DNA from: Bacilli bacterium
GTDB taxonomy: Bacteria > Bacillota_I > Bacilli_A > RFN20 > CAG-826
Length of the DNA: 25,402 nucleotides
Direction of reading: 5' to 3'
Assembly (NCBI GenBank): GCA_900767605.1
Contig: CAAFZT010000001.1
Coordinates: 1-25,402 of the forward strand
The number at the start of each line of letters is the position of its first letter. Position 1 is the stretch's first letter. Below, in pieces: positions 15,644 to 23,212 of the stretch. Made by a program: the position numbers and the translations under genes. The notes below the pieces were generated by a model. It was not told the DNA's origin. It did no database searches and was given only the letters and a program-made list of their open reading frames with translations.

Positions 15644-16711
15644 TTAAAGGGAATGCCGTTGTTCTAAAGAACAAATTTCTTTTACTCTGCGATGGTGCTT
15701 TTCTAACGGGGAGAACTTTTCGGCAAGGAAAATATCGACGCGCCGCAGAACATCCTCTTCTTCCATGTAAGCCGCGCCAAACGAAATCATGTTGGCGTTA
15801 TTGTGTTCGCGGCATTTGCCAGTTACCACGTCATCGTATCCCAAGCCGCAGCGGATTCCTTCCACTTTATTGGCCACCATCATGACGCCTTCGCCAGATG
15901 TGCAGCAAAGAATCCCCAAATTGGCTTTTCCGGTTCTTACATCTTCAGCAGCCTTATAGGCAAAGAAGGGGTAATCACAGCTTTCTAAGCTGTCCGTGCC
16001 TTCATCTAAAACATGGAAGCCGCGTTCTTCTAGATGCTTACGAATACTATTTTTTAAACCAAATCCACCATGATCCGATCCTAATGAAACGGAAAAAGAG
16101 GCGGAAGCATATGCTTTTTCAATCGCTTCGAAAGAAACGGGGCCTTGGCGGACAAGTTTTAATCCCTGCTCGCCAAAAAGAACAATCGTAGAAGCGAGGC
16201 AAGAGTGACATTCGCCCCGTATCACAGCAGCAACGCTTCCATTAAAGGCGGTTAAGGTCTCTTCAAAAGAAACCGAAGTTTTTTCTCCGGAAACATTGGC
16301 GCTAGGAACAAGTAGCGGCACACCAACGCGATCAATCAAATCCAAAACTTCTGGACTATTAGGAATACGAATGCCGATATAGGGGCTACCCAACGTCATC
16401 CATAAAGGAATGTTTTTACGTGGCTTAACAAGAACAGTAATTTCTCCCGGCATAAAGGCATGCATCACTGAAAGAACCTTTACGTCTAGTTCCGCGTATT
16501 CCATTGCTTGCGTAAAATTGGCACACATTAGGGTAAAGGGTTTTTCAGGCGGGCGTCGTTTGATCGTCACGAGTTTATCAAAACACTCTTGTTTCGAACA
16601 AAGGGCGCCCATTCCATAAACAGTTTCCGTTGGGAAGCAAACAACTTCCCCGCATTTTAGAAGCGTCGCCGCTTCTTCCAGTTGATTCCATTCCAATACC
16701 TTTGTATCCAT
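15644..16711 (-). CDS. Fusion of Sua5/YrdC threonylcarbamoyl-AMP synthase and ribose-5-phosphate isomerase B
   Basis: A two-domain protein of 355 residues. Residues 1 to about 200 are a YrdC/Sua5 domain with FPTETVYGMG, KRRPPEKPF and PSANVSG; it makes threonylcarbamoyl-AMP from threonine, bicarbonate and ATP for tRNA t6A. Residues 205 to about 340 are an RpiB/LacAB domain with GSDHGGFGLKNS, DEGTDSLESCDYPF and REHNNAN; it interconverts ribose 5-phosphate and ribulose 5-phosphate. The catalytic Cys region reads LCCTSGEG instead of the usual ICGTGIG, but the cysteine is kept (C270). The separate C-terminal Sua5 domain is absent. ATG 16711 has AGAGGTG upstream. Sua5 and RpiB are separate genes near prfA-prmC in Bacillus, so this looks like a fusion of near neighbours. 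Confidence 0.9.
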   Translation of the reverse strand: MDTKVLEWNQLEEAATLLKCGEVVCFPTETVYGMGALCSKQECFDKLVTIKRRPPEKPFTLMCANFTQAMEYAELDVKVLSVMHAFMPGEITVLVKPRKNIPLWMTLGSPYIGIRIPNSPEVLDLIDRVGVPLLVPSANVSGEKTSVSFEETLTAFNGSVAAVIRGECHSCLASTIVLFGEQGLKLVRQGPVSFEAIEKAYASASFSVSLGSDHGGFGLKNSIRKHLEERGFHVLDEGTDSLESCDYPFFAYKAAEDVRTGKANLGILCCTSGEGVMMVANKVEGIRCGLGYDDVVTGKCREHNNANMISFGAAYMEEEDVLRRVDIFLAEKFSPLEKHHRRVKEICSLEQRHSL

Positions 16712-16722
16712 GTTTTCACCTC

Positions 16723-17568
16723 TTAATGGCAACAAATAAACAAGAAACGAGTAAGTCCATTTAGGTCTTTGACAAAATCATAATCGTAATTTTCAAGATA
16801 TCGCTTCATCAAATCCGTCAAATAGTTTTCTAAGTCGTAGCCAATTTCAAAACACATGAGCAACGTGCCTTTTTTGACTTTTTTATAATCGCGGAAAATC
16901 GATTCGTATACCGAATGGTTTTTATCTAAATAAAGGGCGCTGGAAGGTTCATAGTTTTTCACCGAATCCTGAACCTCATCTTTGTTTAGAATATAAGGCG
17001 GGTTGGAAACTATGATATCGAGTGCCATATTATTGCGAATAAAAGGCTCTAAGCTTTCCCCTAGTTCCGTATGGATTGGTAAATGATAAGTTTCCATATT
17101 TTTCTTTGCAACATTTAATGCGCCTTCTGAAATGTCAATCGCCGTAATGAGCCAATTATGAAAAATGGACTTTAGCGCAATAGCAATGCATCCGCTTCCA
17201 GTTCCAATGTCAGCGCAAACCAAATAATTACGCGGATCATAATAGTCCGTAATTCTTTCGGAGATGTTGGCAATTAACTCTTCTGTTTCCATGCGCGGAA
17301 TCAAAACGCTCTCGTCAACGTATAACCGATGATCTAAAAACTTGGCTTCGTTCAAAATATATTCCACCGGTTCGCCTTTCAATAAACGTGCAAATTGAAT
17401 ATCAAATTGGCTTTTTGCGGTGAATTCATCGTTTTGATGGAATAAAGTATCGATGGGTTCCGCATACCCCATATCCCGAGATATCAAAAGACGAATATCC
17501 TGGGAAGTGACGCAGTGTTCTTTTCCCTCTTCGATGGCTTTGAAATAGACATCGCGGATTTTAGGCAT
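16723..17568 (-). CDS. prmC: Release factor glutamine methyltransferase PrmC
   Basis: Methylates the glutamine of the GGQ motif in RF1 and RF2, both encoded in this gene run, using S-adenosylmethionine. The 281-residue product has an N-terminal helical release-factor binding domain, the SAM-binding motif ADIGTGSGCIAIAL (about 119-132) and the catalytic VSNPPYI with NPPY at 189-192. The common LIPRPETEEL stretch reads LIPRMETEEL. It overlaps the end of prfA by eight bases and is followed after 11 bases by the sua5-rpiB fusion. It is visibly richer in A+T than its neighbours, which may just reflect weaker codon selection. Confidence 0.95.
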   Translation of the reverse strand: MPKIRDVYFKAIEEGKEHCVTSQDIRLLISRDMGYAEPIDTLFHQNDEFTAKSQFDIQFARLLKGEPVEYILNEAKFLDHRLYVDESVLIPRMETEELIANISERITDYYDPRNYLVCADIGTGSGCIAIALKSIFHNWLITAIDISEGALNVAKKNMETYHLPIHTELGESLEPFIRNNMALDIIVSNPPYILNKDEVQDSVKNYEPSSALYLDKNHSVYESIFRDYKKVKKGTLLMCFEIGYDLENYLTDLMKRYLENYDYDFVKDLNGLTRFLFICCH

Positions 17569-18652
17569 TGTCTTTTTTCTCCTGCTCTAGAAGTTTTTGT
17601 TCCTGATCAAAATGAATTAAAGCGTCAATGATAGGGTCCAATTCTCCTGTCATAACGCGATCCAATTGATTGATGGTAAATCCGATACGGTGATCGGTCA
17701 CGCGATTTTGTGGGTAATTATAGGTACGAATTTTTTCTGATCTTTCGCCGGTTCCAACCTTGAGTTTCCGTTCAGTTGCTCTTTGGGCATCCACTTGGTC
17801 CTGATAAAAAGAATAGACTTTGGCACGAATCATCTGCATGGCAATCGCTTTGTTTTGCAATTGGGCTTTTTCAGTCTGGCACGCCACGACTAAACCCGTC
17901 GGAATATGGGTGATTCGAACCGCAGATTCCGTTTTGTTGACGTTTTGTCCGCCTGCACCCTGGGAATGGTAGGTATCGATTTTTAAGTCGTTTGGATTGA
18001 TTTGAACGTCGACTTCTTCCGCTTCCGGCATCACCAAAACCGTCGCCGTGGAGGTATGGATACGGCCGCTGGCTTCCGTCTTCGGGACGCGTTGAACGCG
18101 ATGGGCGCCGCTCTCAAATTTTAGTTTGGAATAAACGCGGTCACCTTTAATCATGAACGAGATATTCGAATATCCGCCAGCAGTTCCTAAAGAGGCATCC
18201 AGAAGTTTGATGCTCCAGCCCTGCTTTTCCGCGTAACGAGTGTACATATTAACTAAATCGCCCGCGAAAAGGTTCGCCTCATCGCCGCCGACTGCTCCAC
18301 GAATTTCAACGATGATGTTTTTGTCATCGTTAGGATCTTTGGGCAACAAAATGCTTTTGAATTCCGATTCAATTTCTTCTTTTTTCGCTTCATCTGCCTT
18401 GCGCGTTTCTTTGGCAAATTCAGCTAACTCGGCGTCTCCGGATTCTTCCATTTCCAACGAATCTTTGATTTCTTGACTAAGGCGAAGATATTCCGAATAT
18501 TTTTCATACGCTTCTTCTATGTCGGACTTTTCTTTCGATAGGCGTGTGAATTTCGCAACATCCGTCGCAACTTCTTCCGAAGTAAGTTCTTTTTCTAATT
18601 CCTCGTAGCGAATTCGAATGGCCTCGAGGCGTTTGTGCATTGATTCTTCCAT
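17561..18652 (-). CDS. prfA: Peptide chain release factor 1
   Basis: Recognises UAA and UAG stop codons and releases the finished peptide. The 363-residue product has the RF1-type P-x-T motif as PKT at 190-192 (RVQRVPKTEASGRIHTS) and the catalytic GGQ at 234-236. It is the first gene of the long minus-strand run, 110 bases from the divergent dnaX gene. Two starts are possible: ATG 18652 with GGAAG four bases upstream, or ATG 18640 with GGAAG five bases upstream, which gives the family-like opening MHKRLEAI. The second matches homologues slightly better. A well-formed promoter lies just upstream. Confidence 0.96.
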   Translation of the reverse strand: MEESMHKRLEAIRIRYEELEKELTSEEVATDVAKFTRLSKEKSDIEEAYEKYSEYLRLSQEIKDSLEMEESGDAELAEFAKETRKADEAKKEEIESEFKSILLPKDPNDDKNIIVEIRGAVGGDEANLFAGDLVNMYTRYAEKQGWSIKLLDASLGTAGGYSNISFMIKGDRVYSKLKFESGAHRVQRVPKTEASGRIHTSTATVLVMPEAEEVDVQINPNDLKIDTYHSQGAGGQNVNKTESAVRITHIPTGLVVACQTEKAQLQNKAIAMQMIRAKVYSFYQDQVDAQRATERKLKVGTGERSEKIRTYNYPQNRVTDHRIGFTINQLDRVMTGELDPIIDALIHFDQEQKLLEQEKKDNA

Positions 18653-18674
18653 AAAACTTCCGATTTCCGCGTGG

Positions 18675-18703
18675 ATTATACCACCCTAGATAAAACCTTC
18701 CTA
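18675..18703 (-). promoter_or_regulatory. Promoter of the prfA operon
   Basis: On the minus strand TAGGAA (18703-18698), a 17-base spacer and TGGTATAAT, an extended -10 with a perfect TATAAT (18680-18675). The predicted start near 18668 gives a 16-base leader to ATG 18652. The -35 box matches the -35 of the divergent dnaX promoter exactly. Confidence 0.7.
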
Positions 18704-18726
18704 ATCCCTGATTAGTCACTAGGAAG
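18697..18726. repeat. Nested inverted repeats in the prfA/dnaX divergent promoter region
   Basis: CTTCCTA (18697-18703) and TAGGAAG (18720-18726) form a perfect 7-bp inverted repeat that contains both -35 boxes. Inside it CTAATC-CCT-GATTAG (18701-18715) is a second perfect 6-bp hairpin. A regulator bound here could control both operons at once; no known operator was recognised. Confidence 0.6.
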
Positions 18727-18748
18727 AAAAACGACAAAAAGGTATAAT
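18720..18748 (+). promoter_or_regulatory. Promoter of the dnaX operon
   Basis: TAGGAA (18720-18725), a 17-base spacer and a perfect TATAAT (18743-18748). The predicted transcription start is near 18755, only about eight bases before the dnaX ATG, and there is no clear Shine-Dalgarno sequence, so the mRNA would be nearly leaderless. Confidence 0.7.
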
Positions 18749-18762
18749 TCCACGGAACGCAT

Positions 18763-20694
18763 ATGGCCTACAAAGCACTCTATAACAAATATCGTCCTCA
18801 AACCTTCGAAGAGGTTGCTGGACAGCGAGCAATCGTTCGCACCTTACGAAACGCAATCACCAACGACAAGATTGCACATGCCTATCTTTTTTGTGGTCCA
18901 AGGGGGACTGGAAAGACTTCCATGGCCCGTTTATTCGCCAAAGCCTTGAACTGTGAAGAGGGAATCGGGCACCAATGCAATCATTGTTCTAACTGCTTGG
19001 AATTAAATTCAGGATCCCATCCAGACGTCATCGAAATTGACGCGGCGTCCAATAATGGCGTCGACCAAGTCCGCGACCTTATTGAGCAAGTCCGTTATGC
19101 CCCTATCAAAGGCCGTTACAAGATTTACATCATCGACGAAGTCCACATGATGAGCCAAGGGGCTTTTAATGCCTTGCTTAAAACCTTGGAAGAGCCTCCC
19201 GAACATGTTGTTTTTATTTTAGCAACCACAGAACCCTACAAGGTTCTGCCCACCATTTTGTCCCGCTGCCAACGTTACGATTTTGGCAAAATCAGCGAAG
19301 CCGACATGAAAGCCAAACTCATTTGGATTTTAGGGCAAGAAGGAATCGCATTCGAAGAAAATGGACTAGATGCCGTCGTTTCTCTCGCAGACGGGGGAAT
19401 GCGCGACGCACTCTCCATTCTGGATCAAGTTCTCGCCTATAGCGGGGATGCGTTGAAAGAATCGGACGTCCTTTCTGTTTTTGGGCTCACTTCCACCGAA
19501 GAAAAAATCAACTTGCTGGAACTAATCGCCAAAGGTGACATTTCTGGAACCCTTGAAAAGCTATCCTTCTTCTTTGAAGGAGGGGTCGACATTCGTCGCC
19601 TATGCGCGAGCCTGCTAGACATTTTAAAAGACTTTATTATTTACCGAAAAACAAAAAACGAATCTTTGGTTCAATCGCTGAAAAAGCAAGATGCCGAACG
19701 TTTAAATAAACTCATCGATGCTAAACGCGCCAATCAAATGATCGACATTCTGTTGAAGACGCAACGCGACTTCCGCGTCGTATCCAACGTACGTTCCTTA
19801 TTTGAACTGTCCATGTTGCAGCTAGCCACGCTTTCGGAAGAAAAAGAACCGGTTCCCGTCATTGCCATTCAAGAAAAGCAGCCGGTGCATGTCGATTCTT
19901 TTGAGCCAAAAGCCGCTGCGTTAGAAAAAACGCCGATTCTTTCTAGCCCAGTTCCCGAACAAACGGAACAGCCCAAAAAGAAAGAAAAAGTCGTCCCGCC
20001 TCCTGTTCCCAAGGAAGCGGATTACATTCCCGAAGAAGGAAAACCCTACCTTGGAAACGAAATACCCAGTTTCTTGGAAGAGCCAGATGAGTCTGAGATT
20101 GAGCCCCTTCCATCCGTCCACCCCGCGGAGGCTGCAAAACCCGCGGCTCCCGCAAAAACGGTGGAAGAGCCAGCTCCTGCACGCGACACCACGACATTAT
20201 CGTTCTTCGAAACTTCGTCTTTGCCGGCCCCAACCTCCCTTGACTTATCCAAAGTTCCCGGGGATGGGCTATACAAAGAAGGCACCCCTGTATCGATTTC
20301 CGATGACGAAATGATCAAAATCATGGTCCTTGGTCCCAAACATAAAAATGAAAGAAAGAACCTATTTAATAGCTGGTCCGAATTCCAAGATGCCGCATTA
20401 GATAGTCGCGTAGGAAGCGTGGCCCAACTATTAGCGGACGGAAAGCCTTTCTGCCTTTGCCAAGAAGCTTTGCTCATCAACTTCAATTACGATAAATCCG
20501 CGGAAATCGCGAATTTGAAGGAAAACCAAAAGGCCATCTCCGCCATGGTTTCCTTGGTTCTAGGAAGAAAAGTGTTCGTTCATGCGCTAACCCGTTTAGA
20601 CAACAACCGCATTCAAACCACTTACTTTAACTTAAAACAGCTATCTCAACTGCCTCGTCCCGAAGATATTCAACTGAAATTGCCTAAATTTTGA
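18763..20694 (+). CDS. dnaX: DNA polymerase III subunit gamma/tau
   Basis: The ATPase of the clamp loader that opens the sliding clamp and ties the replisome together. The 643-residue product has Walker A GPRGTGKTS at 45-53, a zinc module with C64, C72, C75 and C78, Walker B IIDEVHMM at 123-130 and the sensor SRCQRYDF with SRC at 167-169. After about residue 365 comes a Pro/Glu/Lys-rich linker of about 130 residues, then a C-terminal tau-like region that would contact the polymerase. It is longer than the Bacillus protein. The start has no clear ribosome binding site but a TATAAT 15 bases before it. No convincing frameshift signal for a short gamma form was found. It heads the plus-strand operon; ybaB follows. 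Confidence 0.96.
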   Translation: MAYKALYNKYRPQTFEEVAGQRAIVRTLRNAITNDKIAHAYLFCGPRGTGKTSMARLFAKALNCEEGIGHQCNHCSNCLELNSGSHPDVIEIDAASNNGVDQVRDLIEQVRYAPIKGRYKIYIIDEVHMMSQGAFNALLKTLEEPPEHVVFILATTEPYKVLPTILSRCQRYDFGKISEADMKAKLIWILGQEGIAFEENGLDAVVSLADGGMRDALSILDQVLAYSGDALKESDVLSVFGLTSTEEKINLLELIAKGDISGTLEKLSFFFEGGVDIRRLCASLLDILKDFIIYRKTKNESLVQSLKKQDAERLNKLIDAKRANQMIDILLKTQRDFRVVSNVRSLFELSMLQLATLSEEKEPVPVIAIQEKQPVHVDSFEPKAAALEKTPILSSPVPEQTEQPKKKEKVVPPPVPKEADYIPEEGKPYLGNEIPSFLEEPDESEIEPLPSVHPAEAAKPAAPAKTVEEPAPARDTTTLSFFETSSLPAPTSLDLSKVPGDGLYKEGTPVSISDDEMIKIMVLGPKHKNERKNLFNSWSEFQDAALDSRVGSVAQLLADGKPFCLCQEALLINFNYDKSAEIANLKENQKAISAMVSLVLGRKVFVHALTRLDNNRIQTTYFNLKQLSQLPRPEDIQLKLPKF

Positions 20695-20708
20695 TGGAGG
20701 AAAAGAAA

Positions 20709-21011
20709 ATGAATCAAATGCAGCAAATGATCATGCAAGCTCAACGCATGCAAAGAGAAATGAAAAAGGCCCAAGATGCCTTGGAGCAAAAAGAATTTGT
20801 CGTTGAAAAAGGCGGCATGGTCAAAATGACCGTCTTGGGTAACCGCACCGTCAAGAGCGTGGAAATCGACAAAGATGCGCTCGACACCGAGAACGCGGAC
20901 TTGCTTTGCGAAACCATCGCCATGGCCGTCAACGAAGCCATGGAAGAAATCCAAAAAGAATCGGATACGATTCAAGAAAAAATCACCGGACAATCCGGAA
21001 TGCCGTTTTAA
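20709..21011 (+). CDS. YbaB/EbfC nucleoid-associated protein
   Basis: A small DNA-binding protein of the YbaB/EbfC family, nearly always found between dnaX and recR. The product is 100 residues, with an N-terminal helical Met/Gln-rich stretch (QMQQMIMQAQRMQREMKKAQ) and the family core with VEKGGMVKMTVLGNRTVKSVEID (in two pieces: VEKGGMVKMTVLG, NRTVKSVEID). I start at ATG 20709, which has GGAGG eight bases upstream; earlier in-frame ATGs at 20691 and 20694 would include the ribosome binding site. Its TAA stop shares its last base with the recR ATG. Confidence 0.94.
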   Translation: MNQMQQMIMQAQRMQREMKKAQDALEQKEFVVEKGGMVKMTVLGNRTVKSVEIDKDALDTENADLLCETIAMAVNEAMEEIQKESDTIQEKITGQSGMPF

Positions 21012-21604
21012 TGAAAGAACTCAAAACCTATAACGAATTAGTCGACAGCTTCTCTAAACTGCCAGGCGTGGGGATGAAAAGCGCTCAACGCATGGCTTTT
21101 AGTGTTATTGAAATGAGGGAGGAGGACGCCAACGAATTTGCGGAAGCAATTCGCAAAGCGAAAATTTCCATCCACAAATGCCCTACGTGTGGGCTTTATT
21201 GTGAAGGCGAGCATTGTGAGGTTTGCGACAACCCGGAACGAGACCACTCTACCTGCATCGTCGTTTCTTTGCCTAAAGATGCCTTGTCCTTCGAAAAGTT
21301 GCAATACAAAGGCGTTTATCATGTTTTAGGCGGCTTGCTGTCGCCAACAAAAGGTATCGGAGCGGAAGACATTTCCATTGCCCCCTTGCTTCAAAGAATT
21401 GAAAAAGAGGGGATACGTGAAGTGATTTTAGCTATGAATCCCAACCTTGAAGGGGAAACAACGGCCTTATTTATTGCAAGAATGTTGCAAGGAAAAAACG
21501 TTAAAGTCACACGACTAGGATATGGACTTCCCATGGGGGCCAATTTGGAATACGCCGATCCGCTAACACTAGAAAAAGCACTCGAAGGGAGAAAATCATT
21601 ATGA
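21011..21604 (+). CDS. recR: Recombination mediator RecR
   Basis: Works with RecF and RecO to load RecA on gapped DNA. The 197-residue product has a helix-hairpin-helix (SKLPGVGMKSAQRMAF), a four-cysteine zinc finger (CPTCGLYCEGEHCEVC; the pattern has extra Cys residues), and a Toprim domain beginning CIVVSLPKDALSFEK with the later GLLSPTKGIGAEDI and NPNLEGETTALFI. ATG 21011 overlaps the ybaB stop by one base. In-frame sequence upstream is only ybaB read in another frame. The gene ends overlapping tmk by four bases. Confidence 0.96.
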   Translation: MKELKTYNELVDSFSKLPGVGMKSAQRMAFSVIEMREEDANEFAEAIRKAKISIHKCPTCGLYCEGEHCEVCDNPERDHSTCIVVSLPKDALSFEKLQYKGVYHVLGGLLSPTKGIGAEDISIAPLLQRIEKEGIREVILAMNPNLEGETTALFIARMLQGKNVKVTRLGYGLPMGANLEYADPLTLEKALEGRKSL

Positions 21605-22224
21605 GTATCTTCATCACCTTTGAAGGGGGAGAGGGTTCTGGAAAAAGCTCTGCTCTACGTCTTATAAACGAACGTCTCATTCAAAGTGGCGCCCAAACCG
21701 TTTTAACGCGGGAACCGGGAGGCACTCCTATCAGCGAAGAAATTCGCAACATTATTTTGGATCGGAAAAACACGGACATGGACCCGCGAACCGAAGCTCT
21801 TCTTTATGCAGCCTCCAGGAGACAGCATCTTGCTCAAAAGATCTGGCCGGCCTTGAAGGAAGGAAAAATCGTTCTTTGCGACCGTTATCTCGACAGTTCT
21901 TTGGCTTATCAAGGTGGCGCACGCGGCATCGCCCTTAAAGATGTCCTTGATATCAATATGTTTGCAACGGAAGGGACTTTCCCGGATCTCACTTTGCTTT
22001 TCGATATCGAACCCGAAAAAGGGCTAGCCCGCATCGCCGCGAACCAAAATCGCGAAGTCAATCGCTTAGACTTGGAAAAATTGGACTTTCATCATCGCGT
22101 TCGCCAAGCTTTTTTGGATTTAGCTAAGAAATATGCGGACCGTTATGTCATCATCGATGCGTCCCAACCTCTAAATAAAGTAGTCGACGACGCCTACGCT
22201 GTTATTCAAGAAAGGCTAAAATAA
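21601..22224 (+). CDS. tmk: Thymidylate kinase
   Basis: Phosphorylates dTMP to dTDP with ATP, the step leading to dTTP for replication. The 207-residue product has the P-loop FEGGEGSGKSS (7-17), the TREPGGTPISEEIR stretch, and DRYLDSSLAYQGGARGI, the substrate-binding DRY motif, followed by the usual LID region and RLDLEKLDFHHRVRQAF (standard Tmk pattern). Its ATG overlaps the recR stop (ATGA). holB follows after six bases; the Bacillus genes yaaQ and yaaR that lie between tmk and holB are absent. Confidence 0.96.
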   Translation: MSIFITFEGGEGSGKSSALRLINERLIQSGAQTVLTREPGGTPISEEIRNIILDRKNTDMDPRTEALLYAASRRQHLAQKIWPALKEGKIVLCDRYLDSSLAYQGGARGIALKDVLDINMFATEGTFPDLTLLFDIEPEKGLARIAANQNREVNRLDLEKLDFHHRVRQAFLDLAKKYADRYVIIDASQPLNKVVDDAYAVIQERLK

Positions 22225-22230
22225 TTCGGT

Positions 22231-23208
22231 ATGGGGATTGGCGAATACATCAAAAACCATCAGCCTTTGGCCTATCGCACTTTCGCGAACGTCCTAGAAA
22301 AAGGCCGCCTTTCCCATGCCTATCTTTTAATGGGCGAAGCAGGGATTCCCTTAAAGGAAACCGCGATTTATCTCGCCAAATCTATTTTGTGTGATCATCC
22401 TAGCCCCTTCGCCGACTTAACCTGCAGAACCTGTCAACGCATTGATGCGAGCGATTATCCAGACTTCGTTTGCCTCGATGGAAGTGAAAATTCGATTAAA
22501 AAGGATGAAGTTGGCAACGTGCTTGCAAACTTCAACCAGACCGCATTGGAACGAAAAGGCATCATGGTTTATGTGATTCATGAAGTAGAAAACATGACCA
22601 TAGAAGCCATCAATAGCCTTTTAAAATTTTTGGAAGAACCCTCGCCCAATACGTTTGCAATCTTAACAACGCGAAACGAATCCAAGGTTCTGCCGACGAT
22701 CATTTCGCGATGCGAATCCGTGCGAATGCTACTTGTCCCTCAAGAACAAGTCATTCAAGAGGCCACCTCCATCGGCGTTGCCAAAAACGACGCAGAAATC
22801 CTTTCTTTCTTCAATAACGACGCAAGTCTTATTGCCGAACAAGTCGAAACCACGGATTACCAAAATGCGAAATCGGCTTTCGAAGCCATGCTAGAAGCCT
22901 TTGGTGAAAAACCGGAATACGCTCGTTATGTCATGGAGAAAACCATTATTCCGCTCATCAATTCTAAAAAGAGTGCGCGCTTCTATCTCGATATGCTTGC
23001 CATGCTATTTGAAGATGTCGCTTCGATTCGTCGGCAAGGAAGAATTCGTTTATCCTCTTACTTAAGCCAAACAAAAGTCATCGCTTCTTCGATTCCTAAT
23101 CCCGATCGATCCCTCTTGGAAGTCATGACCTTACGAGGAGAAATCGACACGAACATTAATCTCGGTCTTCTCTTCACCCATCTCATCTATGTCATCTACA
23201 AGGAGTAA
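22231..23208 (+). CDS. holB: DNA polymerase III subunit delta prime
   Basis: The non-ATPase partner in the clamp loader, built on the same fold as DnaX in this operon. The 325-residue product has a degenerate P-loop (LLMGEAGIPLKET at 32-44, lacking Gly-Lys-Thr), a partial zinc module (C54, C65, C68), a modified Walker B region VIHEVENMT and the arginine-finger SRC at 159-161. The missing P-loop lysine is normal for delta prime. The start ATG 22231 has no Shine-Dalgarno sequence; TAAAAT (22217-22222) lies eight bases upstream, as in folD. The TAA stop is part of the ribosome binding site of ricT. Confidence 0.93.
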   Translation: MGIGEYIKNHQPLAYRTFANVLEKGRLSHAYLLMGEAGIPLKETAIYLAKSILCDHPSPFADLTCRTCQRIDASDYPDFVCLDGSENSIKKDEVGNVLANFNQTALERKGIMVYVIHEVENMTIEAINSLLKFLEEPSPNTFAILTTRNESKVLPTIISRCESVRMLLVPQEQVIQEATSIGVAKNDAEILSFFNNDASLIAEQVETTDYQNAKSAFEAMLEAFGEKPEYARYVMEKTIIPLINSKKSARFYLDMLAMLFEDVASIRRQGRIRLSSYLSQTKVIASSIPNPDRSLLEVMTLRGEIDTNINLGLLFTHLIYVIYKE

Positions 23209-23212
23209 TCTT

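Noticed and set aside
19965..20000. A-rich stretch in dnaX (codons CCC AAA AAG AAA GAA AAA) as a frameshift site for a short gamma form
   Set aside because: The heptamer is C AAA AAG, not A AAA AAG, in the reading frame, and I saw no strong stem after it.
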